A stretch of 15,753 bases of DNA, taken from the NCBI GenBank assembly GCA_004356305.1, contig SMXJ01000046.1:1-15753 (forward strand), written 5' to 3'. Origin of the DNA: Bacteroidota bacterium (lineage in GTDB: Bacteria > Bacteroidota > Bacteroidia > Flavobacteriales > Flavobacteriaceae). Made by a program: the position numbers and the translations under genes. Positions 1 to 7,001 of this stretch are shown here, in pieces (position 1 is the stretch's first letter; the number at the start of each line of letters is the position of its first letter). The notes below the pieces were generated by a model, which saw only the letters and a program-made list of their open reading frames with translations, had not been told where the DNA came from and did no database searches.

Positions 1-180
1 CGGGGCCGTGAGTGGGTGAATCCTGAAGGAGAAACCAAATATTTTAACTCTATTCAAGGATGGCGCATAGAGAATTTGGATACAGCCGCATCACAGGATA
101 TGCCGCCTATACCGCCGGCGGATACCTTTGAACCCGCTACCGACTTTAAAGAAGAGGATCACGATGATCTCCCGTTTTAG
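1..180 (+). CDS. DUF3127 family protein, C-terminal part (5' end outside window)
   Basis: The open frame enters from the left edge and stops with TAG at 178-180, leaving 59 residues. It begins RGREWVNPEGETKYFNSIQG and continues WRIENL, which I recognise as the end of the DUF3127 core, a small single-domain protein common in Bacteroidota that is probably OB-fold-like; its function is not established. After the core comes a low-complexity acidic and proline-rich tail (PPIPPADTFEP, then EEDHDDLPF). Such tails on small OB-fold proteins can contact partners, as in SSB, but a DNA-binding role here is only an inference. A terminator-like hairpin follows at 232-257. The start codon and the first half of the domain lie outside the window. 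I am confident of the family and not of the function. Confidence 0.8.
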   Translation, partial: RGREWVNPEGETKYFNSIQGWRIENLDTAASQDMPPIPPADTFEPATDFKEEDHDDLPF

Positions 181-231
181 TGTAACTTAGATTTGAAAAA
201 TACCCCGGCCGTACAGCGTGGGTTATTATTT

Positions 232-257
232 AAAATCCCGCCTTTTGACGGGATTTT
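232..257 (+). terminator. Rho-independent terminator after the DUF3127 gene
   Basis: A 9-bp perfect inverted repeat, AAAATCCCG (232-240) and CGGGATTTT (249-257), encloses an 8-base loop and ends in a T-rich run. It lies about 50 bases after the DUF3127 stop and 14 bases before the next start codon. The A and T flanks let it work in either direction. Confidence 0.7.
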
Positions 258-271
258 TCTATTTTTACTAA

Positions 272-1648
272 ATGAATATCACCCGAACCATCGAAGCCCT
301 TTTCAGACGATTTTTGCCCTCACCCTTTTCAATAGCCATAATACTCACAATGATAGCCATGCTGATGGCACTGATGTTTACGAAAGCACCGGCAGATGAA
401 AACCATTTCCTGGCTATACTGTCCTTTTGGGAAGACGGTGTGTGGAGCAAAGGGCTGCTCGTTTTTGCCTACCAAATGATGCTCATCCTGGTACTGGGAC
501 ATATTTTGGTTTTAAGCAAGCCCATGAACTACCTGATTCAGGAATTGACCAATTATGTGACCAACACCCGTAACGCTGTGATCCTGGTGAGCATTACGAC
601 CATGTTGGTTTCATTTTTTAATTGGGGATTGGGATTGATCTTTGGTGCCATCCTTGCTCGAAAAGTGGCAGAAGCCGCTCAAACGAGAGGTTTTAAGATC
701 AATTATCCGCTGGTAGGGGCGTCGGGCTATGTAGGACTTATGATCTGGCATGGTGGGATAAGTGGTTCTGCGCCTTCCAAAGTGAGTGAAAGCGGACATT
801 TAAGGAGCTTGATCGGGGAAATGAGCGATCCCGGCATCCTATCACAAATTCCGGATTTGATCCCCTATTCAGAAACGATTTTTAGTGGTTTTAACTTGAT
901 ACTCTTCGGAACCTTGTTAGTGCTTATCCCGACTTTTTTGGCTTTCATCGCAAAAAAAGTGCCTGATACACCCACAAATCTATCCATCTACAAAGGACCT
1001 CTTTCTGAAGATAAAAGCTACAAAGGAGCGGAACGTATCGATCATTCCAAGGTCTTCGGAATTGGTTTCGGGCTGTTGGTGTTGACTGCCTTCTTTTATC
1101 AGTATTTTGCAAATCTTTCTGCTCTAATCATCACGCCAAATATGCTTAACTTTTTTATGCTGGGACTGGCCTTGGTACTACATGGTAGTTTTTCAAACTT
1201 TTTAAGTGCCGTTGAAGAGGCCATCAAGGGAGCTTCCGGGATTTTAATACAGTTCCCGCTTTATTTCGGGATCATGGGCATTATGAGTGAAAGCGGTATG
1301 GTAGGGCAGATATCCGATTTTTTTGTGTCCATCGCCAACGAAACTACCTTGCCCATCTTCACATTCTTTAGTGCCGGCCTGGTTAATATCTTCGTGCCAA
1401 GCGGAGGAGGACAATGGGCTATACAGGGCCCCATAGTAATAGAGTCCGCTATAAAATTGGGCGTATCACTTCCCAAAGCCATAATGGCACTGGCCTACGG
1501 GGATCAAATAACGAATATGTTACAACCTTTTTGGGCCTTACCATTGTTAGGAATAACAAAACTAAAGGCAAAGGAAATTCTTCCCTATACATTACTATTG
1601 ATGATCATTGGGACAGTTGTTTTTGTGATAGGGTTGCTTATATTTTGA
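272..1648 (+). CDS. AtoE-type short-chain fatty acid transporter
   Basis: The product is a 458-residue, very hydrophobic inner-membrane protein of the SCFA_trans/AtoE family, predicted to take up short-chain fatty acids such as acetoacetate or butyrate. The N-terminus (RRFLPSPFSIAIILTMIAM) enters the membrane at once, as in AtoE, and roughly ten hydrophobic segments follow. Family hallmarks are a glycine-rich stretch GASGYVGLMIWHGGISGSAP near residues 150-169, and the signature SGGGQWAIQGP at residues 377-387. The ATG at 272 is the first start that keeps the family N-terminus. It lies 14 bases after a terminator hairpin, so its promoter position is unclear. aat follows 41 bases downstream and could be co-transcribed. 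No acetoacetate-metabolism genes are adjacent, so the physiological substrate is inferred only from the family. Confidence 0.9.
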   Translation: MNITRTIEALFRRFLPSPFSIAIILTMIAMLMALMFTKAPADENHFLAILSFWEDGVWSKGLLVFAYQMMLILVLGHILVLSKPMNYLIQELTNYVTNTRNAVILVSITTMLVSFFNWGLGLIFGAILARKVAEAAQTRGFKINYPLVGASGYVGLMIWHGGISGSAPSKVSESGHLRSLIGEMSDPGILSQIPDLIPYSETIFSGFNLILFGTLLVLIPTFLAFIAKKVPDTPTNLSIYKGPLSEDKSYKGAERIDHSKVFGIGFGLLVLTAFFYQYFANLSALIITPNMLNFFMLGLALVLHGSFSNFLSAVEEAIKGASGILIQFPLYFGIMGIMSESGMVGQISDFFVSIANETTLPIFTFFSAGLVNIFVPSGGGQWAIQGPIVIESAIKLGVSLPKAIMALAYGDQITNMLQPFWALPLLGITKLKAKEILPYTLLLMIIGTVVFVIGLLIF

Positions 1649-1689
1649 AATAAAAATCCGGCTTTTAGCACTGCTAATTATTGAAGAAA

Positions 1690-2328
1690 ATGGTTTATCT
1701 GACAGACGAATTATGGTTCCCACCCTTCGAATTTGCCACCCGGGATGGCCTCCTTGCGGTGGGTGGAGATTTGAGCGTTGATAGATTACTACTCGCCTAT
1801 CGTTCAGGGATTTTCCCGTGGTATAGTGAAGGAGAACCTATACTCTGGTGGAGTCCTGACCCCAGAATGGTACTATTTCCGAAGAGATTCAAAGTATCTA
1901 AAAGTTTGTTGAGGATCATTCAGAAGAACGAATTCAGTATAACGTTCAACACAGCTTTTACGGATGTCATTAGAAAATGTGCAGCTATAGAGAGGGAAGG
2001 TCAAGCCGATACGTGGATCACAAATGATATGGTTGATGTCTATCAGAAATTGCACGAATTGGGACATGCCCATTCGGTTGAGGTTTGGAGGGATGATAAA
2101 TTGGTTGGTGGTTTGTATGGGATCGATCTGCCTGAGCAAAAGGTATTTTGCGGTGAAAGCATGTTCAGTAAAGAGAGCAATGCGTCGAAGGTGGCGTTTT
2201 ATTATTTAATCAAAAAATTGAAAGCTGAAGAGTATACTATTGTCGATTGCCAGGTGCATACACTCCATTTGGAAAGTTTGGGAGCAGAAGAAATTCCACG
2301 TACCGAATTTTTGAACTACTTATTGTAA
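1690..2328 (+). CDS. aat: Leucyl/phenylalanyl-tRNA--protein transferase
   Basis: This cytoplasmic enzyme moves Leu or Phe from aminoacyl-tRNA to proteins with an N-terminal Lys or Arg, marking them for ClpS/ClpAP degradation. The 212-residue product has the family features in order: a core beginning WFPPFEFATRDGLLAVGGDL (residues 9-28), GIFPW followed by WWSPDPRMVLFP (40-64), HAHSVEVW (127-133), LVGGLYGI, FCGESMFS (153-160), and the D186-C-Q188 site matching the catalytic Asp/Gln pair of the E. coli enzyme. I chose ATG 1690 over the in-frame TTG 1681 because MVYLTDELWFPP is the normal family N-terminus. No Shine-Dalgarno sequence is evident, as is usual in this phylum. The gene starts 41 bases after the transporter, with no terminator seen between them. 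The length matches single-domain Bacteroidota members. Confidence 0.95.
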   Translation: MVYLTDELWFPPFEFATRDGLLAVGGDLSVDRLLLAYRSGIFPWYSEGEPILWWSPDPRMVLFPKRFKVSKSLLRIIQKNEFSITFNTAFTDVIRKCAAIEREGQADTWITNDMVDVYQKLHELGHAHSVEVWRDDKLVGGLYGIDLPEQKVFCGESMFSKESNASKVAFYYLIKKLKAEEYTIVDCQVHTLHLESLGAEEIPRTEFLNYLL

Positions 2329-2392
2329 GATAACATGCCTTTTAAACAGTAGTTATGGTAAGGATTCATAAAAAATATTACATTTAATCGAT

Positions 2393-2400
2393 TATTTTTG
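2393..2400 (+). promoter_or_regulatory. Possible Bacteroidota -7 promoter element before the TPR gene
   Basis: TATTTTTG fits the TAnnTTTG consensus and sits 55 bases before the ATG at 2456, in the only sizeable gap on this part of the + strand. No TTG -33 partner is visible at the usual spacing, so the call rests on the -7 match and its location. Confidence 0.3.
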
Positions 2401-2455
2401 GTTTTTAAACAGAATATCAGCACATTAGCATCAGAATTTTCCCAAATCACTACTT

Positions 2456-2788
2456 ATGAAGCTCATAACTCCTCTATTATTTGCCACATCTTTATTTATG
2501 GCTGATACCGCCTTGGCTCAGACCGATGTTAATAGGGATATCGATGTCGCCAAAGTTTACGTACAAGTTGTTAAAGAAGGCTATGGGACTCCCGCAATTT
2601 ATTTAAAACTGGCGAACGAATACTACTTTCATTACAATTATTCCGAAGCCAAATTGTGGTATGAAAAGGTGTTTGAAACAGAAAAACCTACAGACAAAAC
2701 AATTCTCTTTCGTTACAAACAATCCTTGAAAGCACTCAAACTCAAACCGGAAGATAATCCCTATTTGGCGGTTTCTACGACTAATTAA
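2456..2788 (+). CDS. Small secreted TPR-like protein
   Basis: The 110-residue product begins with a clear signal peptide: MKLITPLLFA followed by a hydrophobic run, with likely cleavage after TALA at about residue 21. The mature part, roughly residues 30-95, reads as one tetratricopeptide unit plus a capping helix: an anti-parallel helix pair around YGTPAIYLKLANEYYF and YSEAKLWYEKVFE, then a basic helix RYKQSLKALKL. This resembles the first TPR unit of flavobacterial OmpA-type outer-membrane proteins such as the PorE family, but the rest of such a protein (beta-propeller, OmpA domain) is absent. It stops right against the convergent tag gene, with TAA 2786-2788 directly before the tag stop. 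It may be an independent small periplasmic family or a truncated remnant; no function is assigned. Confidence 0.75.
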   Translation: MKLITPLLFATSLFMADTALAQTDVNRDIDVAKVYVQVVKEGYGTPAIYLKLANEYYFHYNYSEAKLWYEKVFETEKPTDKTILFRYKQSLKALKLKPEDNPYLAVSTTN

Positions 2789-3349
2789 TCAGACCTCATT
2801 ATACCGATAACAGTCCATTACATGGTCATTTACCATCCCTGTGGCCTGCATATGCGCATAGATAACCGTAGAGCCAACGAATTTGAAGCCTCGTTCTTTT
2901 AAATCAGTACTTATAGTATCACTTAGAGTCGTATTGACGGGAGTTTCACTTAAATCTTTTGTTTTATTTTTAATGGGTTTACCATCTACAAAGCCCCAGA
3001 TATAATCGCTAAAACTTCCAAATTCCTTTTGTACTTCCATAAAGGCTTGTGCATTGGTGATGGTAGCATGAACCTTCAATTTATTGCGAATTATGCCCGC
3101 ATCCAGTAACAGGGAATCGATCTTTTCCTGAGTGTATTTGGCGATTTTTTTGTAGTCGAAATTGTCAAAGGCTTTCCTGAAATTTTCGCGTTTTCGCAAC
3201 ACAGTGATCCAGCTCAATCCCGCTTGAAATGTCTCCAAAATAAGAAATTCGAAGAGAGCATGGTCATCTTTTAGAGGTACACCCCATTCCTCATCGTGGT
3301 AAGCAACATACAATGGGTCTTCTCCACACCAGGAGCATCTGTTTTTCAT
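2789..3349 (-). CDS. tag: DNA-3-methyladenine glycosylase I
   Basis: This is a constitutive base-excision repair enzyme of the Tag family (HhH superfamily) that removes 3-methyladenine from alkylated DNA. The 186-residue product carries the zinc-site residues in the positions expected from E. coli Tag: C5 and H18 at the N-terminus (RCSWCGEDPLYVAYHDEEWG), and H176 and C180 at the C-terminus (HVMDC). The base-recognition residues also match: E39 in FLILETFQAGLSW and W47. The gene converges on the TPR protein gene; the two stop codons abut with no spare base, so transcripts must run into each other. Upstream, 103 bases separate it from the divergent thioredoxin-like gene. I found no recognisable promoter on this strand and no sign of adaptive-response regulation nearby. 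Confidence 0.95.
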   Translation of the reverse strand: MKNRCSWCGEDPLYVAYHDEEWGVPLKDDHALFEFLILETFQAGLSWITVLRKRENFRKAFDNFDYKKIAKYTQEKIDSLLLDAGIIRNKLKVHATITNAQAFMEVQKEFGSFSDYIWGFVDGKPIKNKTKDLSETPVNTTLSDTISTDLKERGFKFVGSTVIYAHMQATGMVNDHVMDCYRYNEV

Positions 3350-3452
3350 AATTGCGAATAGTTAATTTTCATGACTAGCAGCGTTCCTGAGCCGGCTGAA
3401 ATGTGTCGGAGTTAAGTTAGTAAGTTTATTTAATTATTGCGACTTACCCGCC

Positions 3453-4079
3453 ATGGAAAAAATGTTAAAAACCGAAAAAGAAGAAAAAACCGAATTAGTG
3501 ATCCAAAGTTTAAAAAACGCTACATCTTATAAAGATTACCGGACCTTGGTCGAAGAAAACGTTGCCAACGGTACAAGTACGGGGCCTGAGCAGAGCGAAG
3601 CCCTTACAAATTACACCTTGCTGAATCATACAAGGATGAAACGCCTGGATAAAACGGTAAAAATCGGACAGGAGATACAACAAAAATTCGAAGATTTCAA
3701 TGGAAATCAAACCTGGTTGGTCATTACCGAAAGCTGGTGTGGCGACGCCGCCCATGCTATTCCGGCGATGAACCAATTGACGAATTTCACTCCCAACATC
3801 GATCTCAAAGTAGTGTTGCGTGATGAAAACCTCGAATTGATGGATGCGTTTTTAACTCAGGGTTCGCTGTCAATTCCGAAACTAATTGTTCTGGATAACG
3901 AAACTGAGGAAGTGGTCGCTGATTGGGGGCCCCGCCCTTCTGTCGCCACTCAATTGGTGAAAGATTATAAAGCCGAATACGGCGAATTATCACCCGAATT
4001 TAAGAAGGATCTGCAAGTGTGGTATAACAGAGATAAGTCACAGAATATTATTGAGGATCTGGCTGAACTGATCGTTTAA
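3453..4079 (+). CDS. Thioredoxin-like protein (Thioredoxin_9 type) with a single active-site Cys
   Basis: The product is a 208-residue thioredoxin-fold protein. After a helical, Lys/Glu-rich N-terminal stretch (1-80) comes TWLVITESWCGDAAH (87-101), occupying the place of the WCxxC redox site, then the fold's cis-Pro loop SIPKLIVLD (140-148). Thioredoxin_9 members carry WCGDC or WCGDA; here the second cysteine is Ala, and C96 is the only cysteine in the whole protein. A classical dithiol-disulfide cycle is therefore impossible alone; monothiol chemistry, peroxide or bacillithiol-type mixed disulfides, or a structural role are options. There is no signal peptide, so it is presumably cytoplasmic. 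The ATG at 3453 follows a gap with no Shine-Dalgarno sequence; a second in-frame ATG lies at 3462. The stop overlaps the convergent TonB-like gene by 4 bases. Confidence 0.8.
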   Translation: MEKMLKTEKEEKTELVIQSLKNATSYKDYRTLVEENVANGTSTGPEQSEALTNYTLLNHTRMKRLDKTVKIGQEIQQKFEDFNGNQTWLVITESWCGDAAHAIPAMNQLTNFTPNIDLKVVLRDENLELMDAFLTQGSLSIPKLIVLDNETEEVVADWGPRPSVATQLVKDYKAEYGELSPEFKKDLQVWYNRDKSQNIIEDLAELIV

Positions 4080-4783
4080 TATTGACCCGGAAATGCATAA
4101 CTTATAGAACCTAGTTGTTTCACCTTTGAGGCGCTGGTTGTGAATTTGGCCAGATTGGCATAATTCAATGCGCTGTCTATTAAGCACCCATTTGTCGAAG
4201 TGGAGGCGGTTTTATTGTATACTGTCTTCACTACTTTTCCCAGGGTATTCACTACAATATTGATAACTATTTTCCCACCTTGATCGCAGGTATAGACTGG
4301 GTTCCTGAGTTTCAGGGCCGTTCTTCCAACCAAATAGTAACTAATAGTGGTTTTTCTATTCACAGCAGCAGAATTAGCCCGTGTGTTACGTTTATTAGTG
4401 TCATTGGATAGTTTTTCCTTTACTCTATTGAGTTTGTCTTTAGCATCATTGAAGGCCATTTCATTGCTAATGCTGTTTTCTTCGGAAGTCTCCGATTCAT
4501 CGCTTTTCGCTTCTGAATTAGCCAAAGCTTCATTTCGGGTATTTTCTTGTTCGGAAATGAACTTTTCAGCTTCATTGTAGGCTCTATTGGTCTCAATTTT
4601 AAATTTTTCCGAAGTATTGACCGTCAACTCTTCAAGGGGTAGCTCCTCAATGTATTCAACCGGAGTGAATTCCTCTATAGGCGGTGTTCCTCCTTTAAGC
4701 GTGATACTCAATAATAGCAATATCAAATTACCCACCAAAAGGCAGGAAATTAGAAACGCCCGATATGAATAATCAAATTTCAC
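4076..4783 (-). CDS. TonB-like energy-transducer family envelope protein (tentative)
   Basis: The 235-residue product has a single N-terminal membrane anchor (residues 11-29) after a short basic cytoplasmic tail, then a proline/glutamate stretch (TPPIEEFTPVEYIEELPLEE), a long charged coiled region rich in Glu, Asn, Lys and Ser (about 55-140), and a compact C-terminal domain (145-235). In that domain, LRNPVYTCDQGGKIVINIVV followed by NTLGKVV recalls the TonB_C pattern of a conserved NP or YP start, GxVxVxxxV and a turn before GKV. Two cysteines, C166 and C200, could form a periplasmic disulfide. The first codon is GTG at 4781-4783; no in-frame ATG is available nearby. No exbB or exbD is adjacent. 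The fold resembles TonB, but it could instead be a related scaffold protein, so I give no gene symbol. Confidence 0.6.
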   Translation of the reverse strand: MKFDYSYRAFLISCLLVGNLILLLLSITLKGGTPPIEEFTPVEYIEELPLEELTVNTSEKFKIETNRAYNEAEKFISEQENTRNEALANSEAKSDESETSEENSISNEMAFNDAKDKLNRVKEKLSNDTNKRNTRANSAAVNRKTTISYYLVGRTALKLRNPVYTCDQGGKIVINIVVNTLGKVVKTVYNKTASTSTNGCLIDSALNYANLAKFTTSASKVKQLGSISYAFPGQY

Positions 4784-4851
4784 GATCGCAATAATTAAAA
4801 TTTTTATGAGAATCTTCCTAATATTTAAGAATGATTAACGTAAAGTTAAGA

Positions 4852-5547
4852 CTATTTTAGGGATTTGATCTGCCTTTCGAATCCTTCCACTGTAAGAGCA
4901 TTGTTAACAGAATAGGCCCCGATCTTAGTTCGTCTCAAGGCGGAAAGGTGTCCGCCGCCGTGCAATGCCCTTCCAAAATCGTGTGCCAAAGAACGTATAT
5001 AAGTGCCTTTACTGCAGACCACTCGAAAATCGACATTGGGTAGATCAATGTTCGTAATTTCAAAGGTCGAAATATGGATATTGCGAGAAGGGACAATCAC
5101 TTCTTCCCCTGCTCGTGCAAATTCGTACAAGCGTTTCCCGTCCTTTTTTAAGGCCGAAAATACAGGCGGTTGTTGTCGTATGTCCCCCGTAAATTGCGTA
5201 GCAGTTTCCAGTATCATTTCCGAAGAAATACCGCTGATATCAAAAGTTTGATCAATTTCGGTTTCAAGATCATAACTGGCAGTGGTAGCACCTATTGTAA
5301 TTGTACCGGTATATTCTTTCTCCTGAGCCTGAAAGGCTTCGATCTTTTTGGTGAACTTCCCGGTACAAAGTATCAATAATCCCGTTGCGAGTGGATCCAG
5401 CGTTCCGGCATGTCCCACCTTTATCTTTTTCAATCCATATTGCTTCCTGATCAACCAACGCACTTTATTCACTACTTGAAAAGAAGTCCATTCCATTGGT
5501 TTGTCAATTAGCAGTACTTGTCCGGTTTTATAATCTTCAGCAGTCAT
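4852..5547 (-). CDS. truB: tRNA pseudouridine(55) synthase TruB
   Basis: The enzyme isomerises U55 to pseudouridine in the T-loop of tRNAs. The 231-residue product shows the family core: DKPMEWTSFQVVNKVR (15-30), then GHAGTLDPLATG (45-56) with catalytic D51, KEYTGTITIGATTASYDLET (about 78-97), and the C-terminal RSLAHDFGRALHGGGHLSALRRTKIGAY region. It is much shorter than E. coli TruB because it lacks a separate C-terminal PUA domain, which is normal in Bacteroidota. Its ATG (5545-5547) overlaps the uppP stop as TAATG, implying translational coupling as the last gene of the ftsX - DUF3098 - uppP - truB transcription unit. I saw no convincing terminator in the 68 bases before the next gene on this strand. 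Confidence 0.95.
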   Translation of the reverse strand: MTAEDYKTGQVLLIDKPMEWTSFQVVNKVRWLIRKQYGLKKIKVGHAGTLDPLATGLLILCTGKFTKKIEAFQAQEKEYTGTITIGATTASYDLETEIDQTFDISGISSEMILETATQFTGDIRQQPPVFSALKKDGKRLYEFARAGEEVIVPSRNIHISTFEITNIDLPNVDFRVVCSKGTYIRSLAHDFGRALHGGGHLSALRRTKIGAYSVNNALTVEGFERQIKSLK

Positions 5548-6338
5548 TACACAAAGCTAACGATTATGGCAATGAGTCCGATAACCACGCAATACAATGC
5601 AAACCAGCTCAGTTTACTTTTGGGAACCAAAGTGATCATCCAGGTACAGGCAAACAGCCCGGAGATGAATGCGGCAATAAAGCCGAGTCCCAATGTAGAT
5701 AGATTGACTGTTTCGGTACTTAAATCGCCGCTTGCGATGTCTTTGGCTATTTTTCCGAAGATCAAGGGCACCACCATTAAAAAGGAAAAACGCGCGGCCT
5801 TGCTCTTATCATTACCGAGTAATGCCGAAGTAGAAATAGTGGCCCCACTCCGTGAGATTCCGGGAAGTATAGCGATAGCCTGTGCTATTCCTATGATAAA
5901 CGCGTTTTTAAAAGAAACCTGTTTACCGGTATTTCCGGCCCGGTCTGCCAGCCATAGCAAAAGGGCGGTAACCATTAGCATACCACCAACAAAAGCAATA
6001 CTTCTACCAAATAGGGACTCCAATTGTTCTTCGAATAAGATACCTACGATCACCGCAGGGATCATTGAAATGATAATTTTTGAGGAAAAGCGGGTTTCTT
6101 CGTTCCATTTAAATTTTAACAAACCGCTTACGATCTGCCATGCATCTTTTCTGAATACAACCAGGGTACTAAGGGCGGTGGCGAAGTGAAGTACGACGGT
6201 AAACAATAAGCGTTCTTCGGGAACCGAGTTATCTCCTAATATAGCCTTCCCTAATTCGAGGTGACCGCTAGAAGAAACGGGTAGAAATTCGGTAAACCCC
6301 TGGACCAATCCAAGTACAACTGATTCCCAAGCTTCCAT
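5547..6338 (-). CDS. uppP: Undecaprenyl-diphosphatase (BacA family)
   Basis: This integral membrane phosphatase converts undecaprenyl diphosphate to the monophosphate, recycling the lipid carrier for peptidoglycan and surface polysaccharides; extra activity gives bacitracin resistance. The 263-residue product has both family signatures: the (E/Q)xxxE motif as QGFTE (13-17) within QGFTEFLPVSSSGH, and PGxSRSxxT as PGISRSGAT (159-167). In E. coli the first position is Glu; Gln is an accepted family variant. Seven to eight hydrophobic segments fill the rest. The ATG at 6336-6338 gives the canonical N-terminus MEAWESVVLGLVQG. It lies three bases after the DUF3098 stop and overlaps truB by one base, so the three genes are almost certainly co-translated from one mRNA. 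Confidence 0.95.
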   Translation of the reverse strand: MEAWESVVLGLVQGFTEFLPVSSSGHLELGKAILGDNSVPEERLLFTVVLHFATALSTLVVFRKDAWQIVSGLLKFKWNEETRFSSKIIISMIPAVIVGILFEEQLESLFGRSIAFVGGMLMVTALLLWLADRAGNTGKQVSFKNAFIIGIAQAIAILPGISRSGATISTSALLGNDKSKAARFSFLMVVPLIFGKIAKDIASGDLSTETVNLSTLGLGFIAAFISGLFACTWMITLVPKSKLSWFALYCVVIGLIAIIVSFV

Positions 6339-6341
6339 GTA

Positions 6342-6605
6342 TTATTTTTTCTTGTTCGGGTTTGATAAAATGGCATATACTTCGAAACCAAAACCAATGA
6401 GGATTAAAGCAGGTGCGAGTCGAATACGTCGCCAACTGTAGATCTCGGGATTAAAAACATTGGGGTCATCACTGCCACCTCCGGCCATTAAAATGAATCC
6501 TAAGGCGATAAAAGCGGTCCCGATAAGCATAAACTTGTAATTTTTTCGCTCAAATATAAATGAGGTGTTCTTTGCTAGTTCTTCTTTTCGTTTCTTTTCT
6601 CCCAT
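6342..6605 (-). CDS. DUF3098 family small membrane protein
   Basis: The 87-residue product starts with a charged tail (MGEKKRKEELAKN), then FIFERKNYKFMLIGTAFIALG leading into a first membrane helix (24-41), a short polar loop AGGGSDDPNVFNPEIYSWRR, and a second helix (62-80) ending in a Lys-rich tail. This is the DUF3098 layout, including the conserved loop FNPEIYSWRRI before the second helix. The two-helix hairpin leaves both charged ends on the same side, presumably the cytoplasm. It sits between the decayed lipoprotein gene and uppP in the ftsX-led unit, only three bases from uppP. The position beside FtsX and UppP suggests an envelope or division role, but no function has been established and I do not infer one. 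Confidence 0.9.
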   Translation of the reverse strand: MGEKKRKEELAKNTSFIFERKNYKFMLIGTAFIALGFILMAGGGSDDPNVFNPEIYSWRRIRLAPALILIGFGFEVYAILSNPNKKK

Positions 6606-6635
6606 TTGAGTTAATTTATCCGAGGTGATTAACGG

Positions 6636-6979
6636 TTATTCCAAAGTGGTAAATTCAGTAAAAAATAAACTCATCTTTAATCGCCAATTGAGCTATATGT
6701 TTTGATGCTCCCATGATAGTACTGGCAGGGCGCAAGGTAACTTTTTTTTTAAACTATTTGTTCAACCGCTTCCGGTGTCAGCCATGATTCCGGTCATCGA
6801 TTGATGTAGTAGAAATATCCATCAGTCTCATGGAAGACGATATCGGAAGTGCCACCTTCTGAAATTCCGGAAACGGTAGTTTCTTTTATTTCACAATCTT
6901 CCGGTTTTGGGTTTTGAATGATACAACTTTTCAGCATAAAAAAGAGGGCGAGAAAAGGTAGGATATAGAGATATTTCAT
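6636..6979 (-). pseudogene. Decayed small lipoprotein gene (in-frame stop plus two frameshifts)
   Basis: An ATG at 6977-6979 opens a 61-residue frame starting MKYLYILPFLALFFMLKSC, which reads as a signal peptide with a loose lipobox ahead of Cys19, and ending DGYFYYINR at TGA 6794-6796. Reading on through the stop gives PESWLTPEAVEQIV, then a frame change beside the nine-A run (6742-6750) gives KKKVTL, and later GASKHIAQLAIKDEFIF. A second frame change at the six-base run 6660-6665 gives TEFTTLE and a stop at 6636-6638. Together these restore a continuous protein of about 110 residues whose YYINRG, KKVTL and HIAQL segments resemble a small lipoprotein family of flavobacteria that I recall only from memory. 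The 61-residue form could still be translated. It lies 22 bases after ftsX and 30 before DUF3098. Two lesions lie at homopolymers, so assembly error is possible; the TGA is not explained that way. Confidence 0.6.
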
Positions 6980-7001
6980 GACTTTTTCATACGGATGCTA
7001 T

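Noticed and set aside
188..195. TAGATTTG as a -7 promoter element of the AtoE-type gene
   Set aside because: It matches TAnnTTTG, but transcripts from it would run through the hairpin at 232-257 before the coding region, and there is no -33 TTG.
1681..1689. TTG at 1681 as the aat start
   Set aside because: ATG 1690 gives the standard family N-terminus; the extra LKK residues have no support and ATG is favoured.
4347..4580. 77-codon + strand frame opposite the TonB-like gene
   Set aside because: It mirrors the repetitive charged linker codons on the other strand; Leu/Ser-rich composition is what antisense of Glu/Asn/Lys codons gives, and it has no start context.
5518..6189. Long + strand frame antisense to uppP
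   Set aside because: It lies wholly within the well-supported uppP gene and reads as a low-information complement; no known family or start signal.
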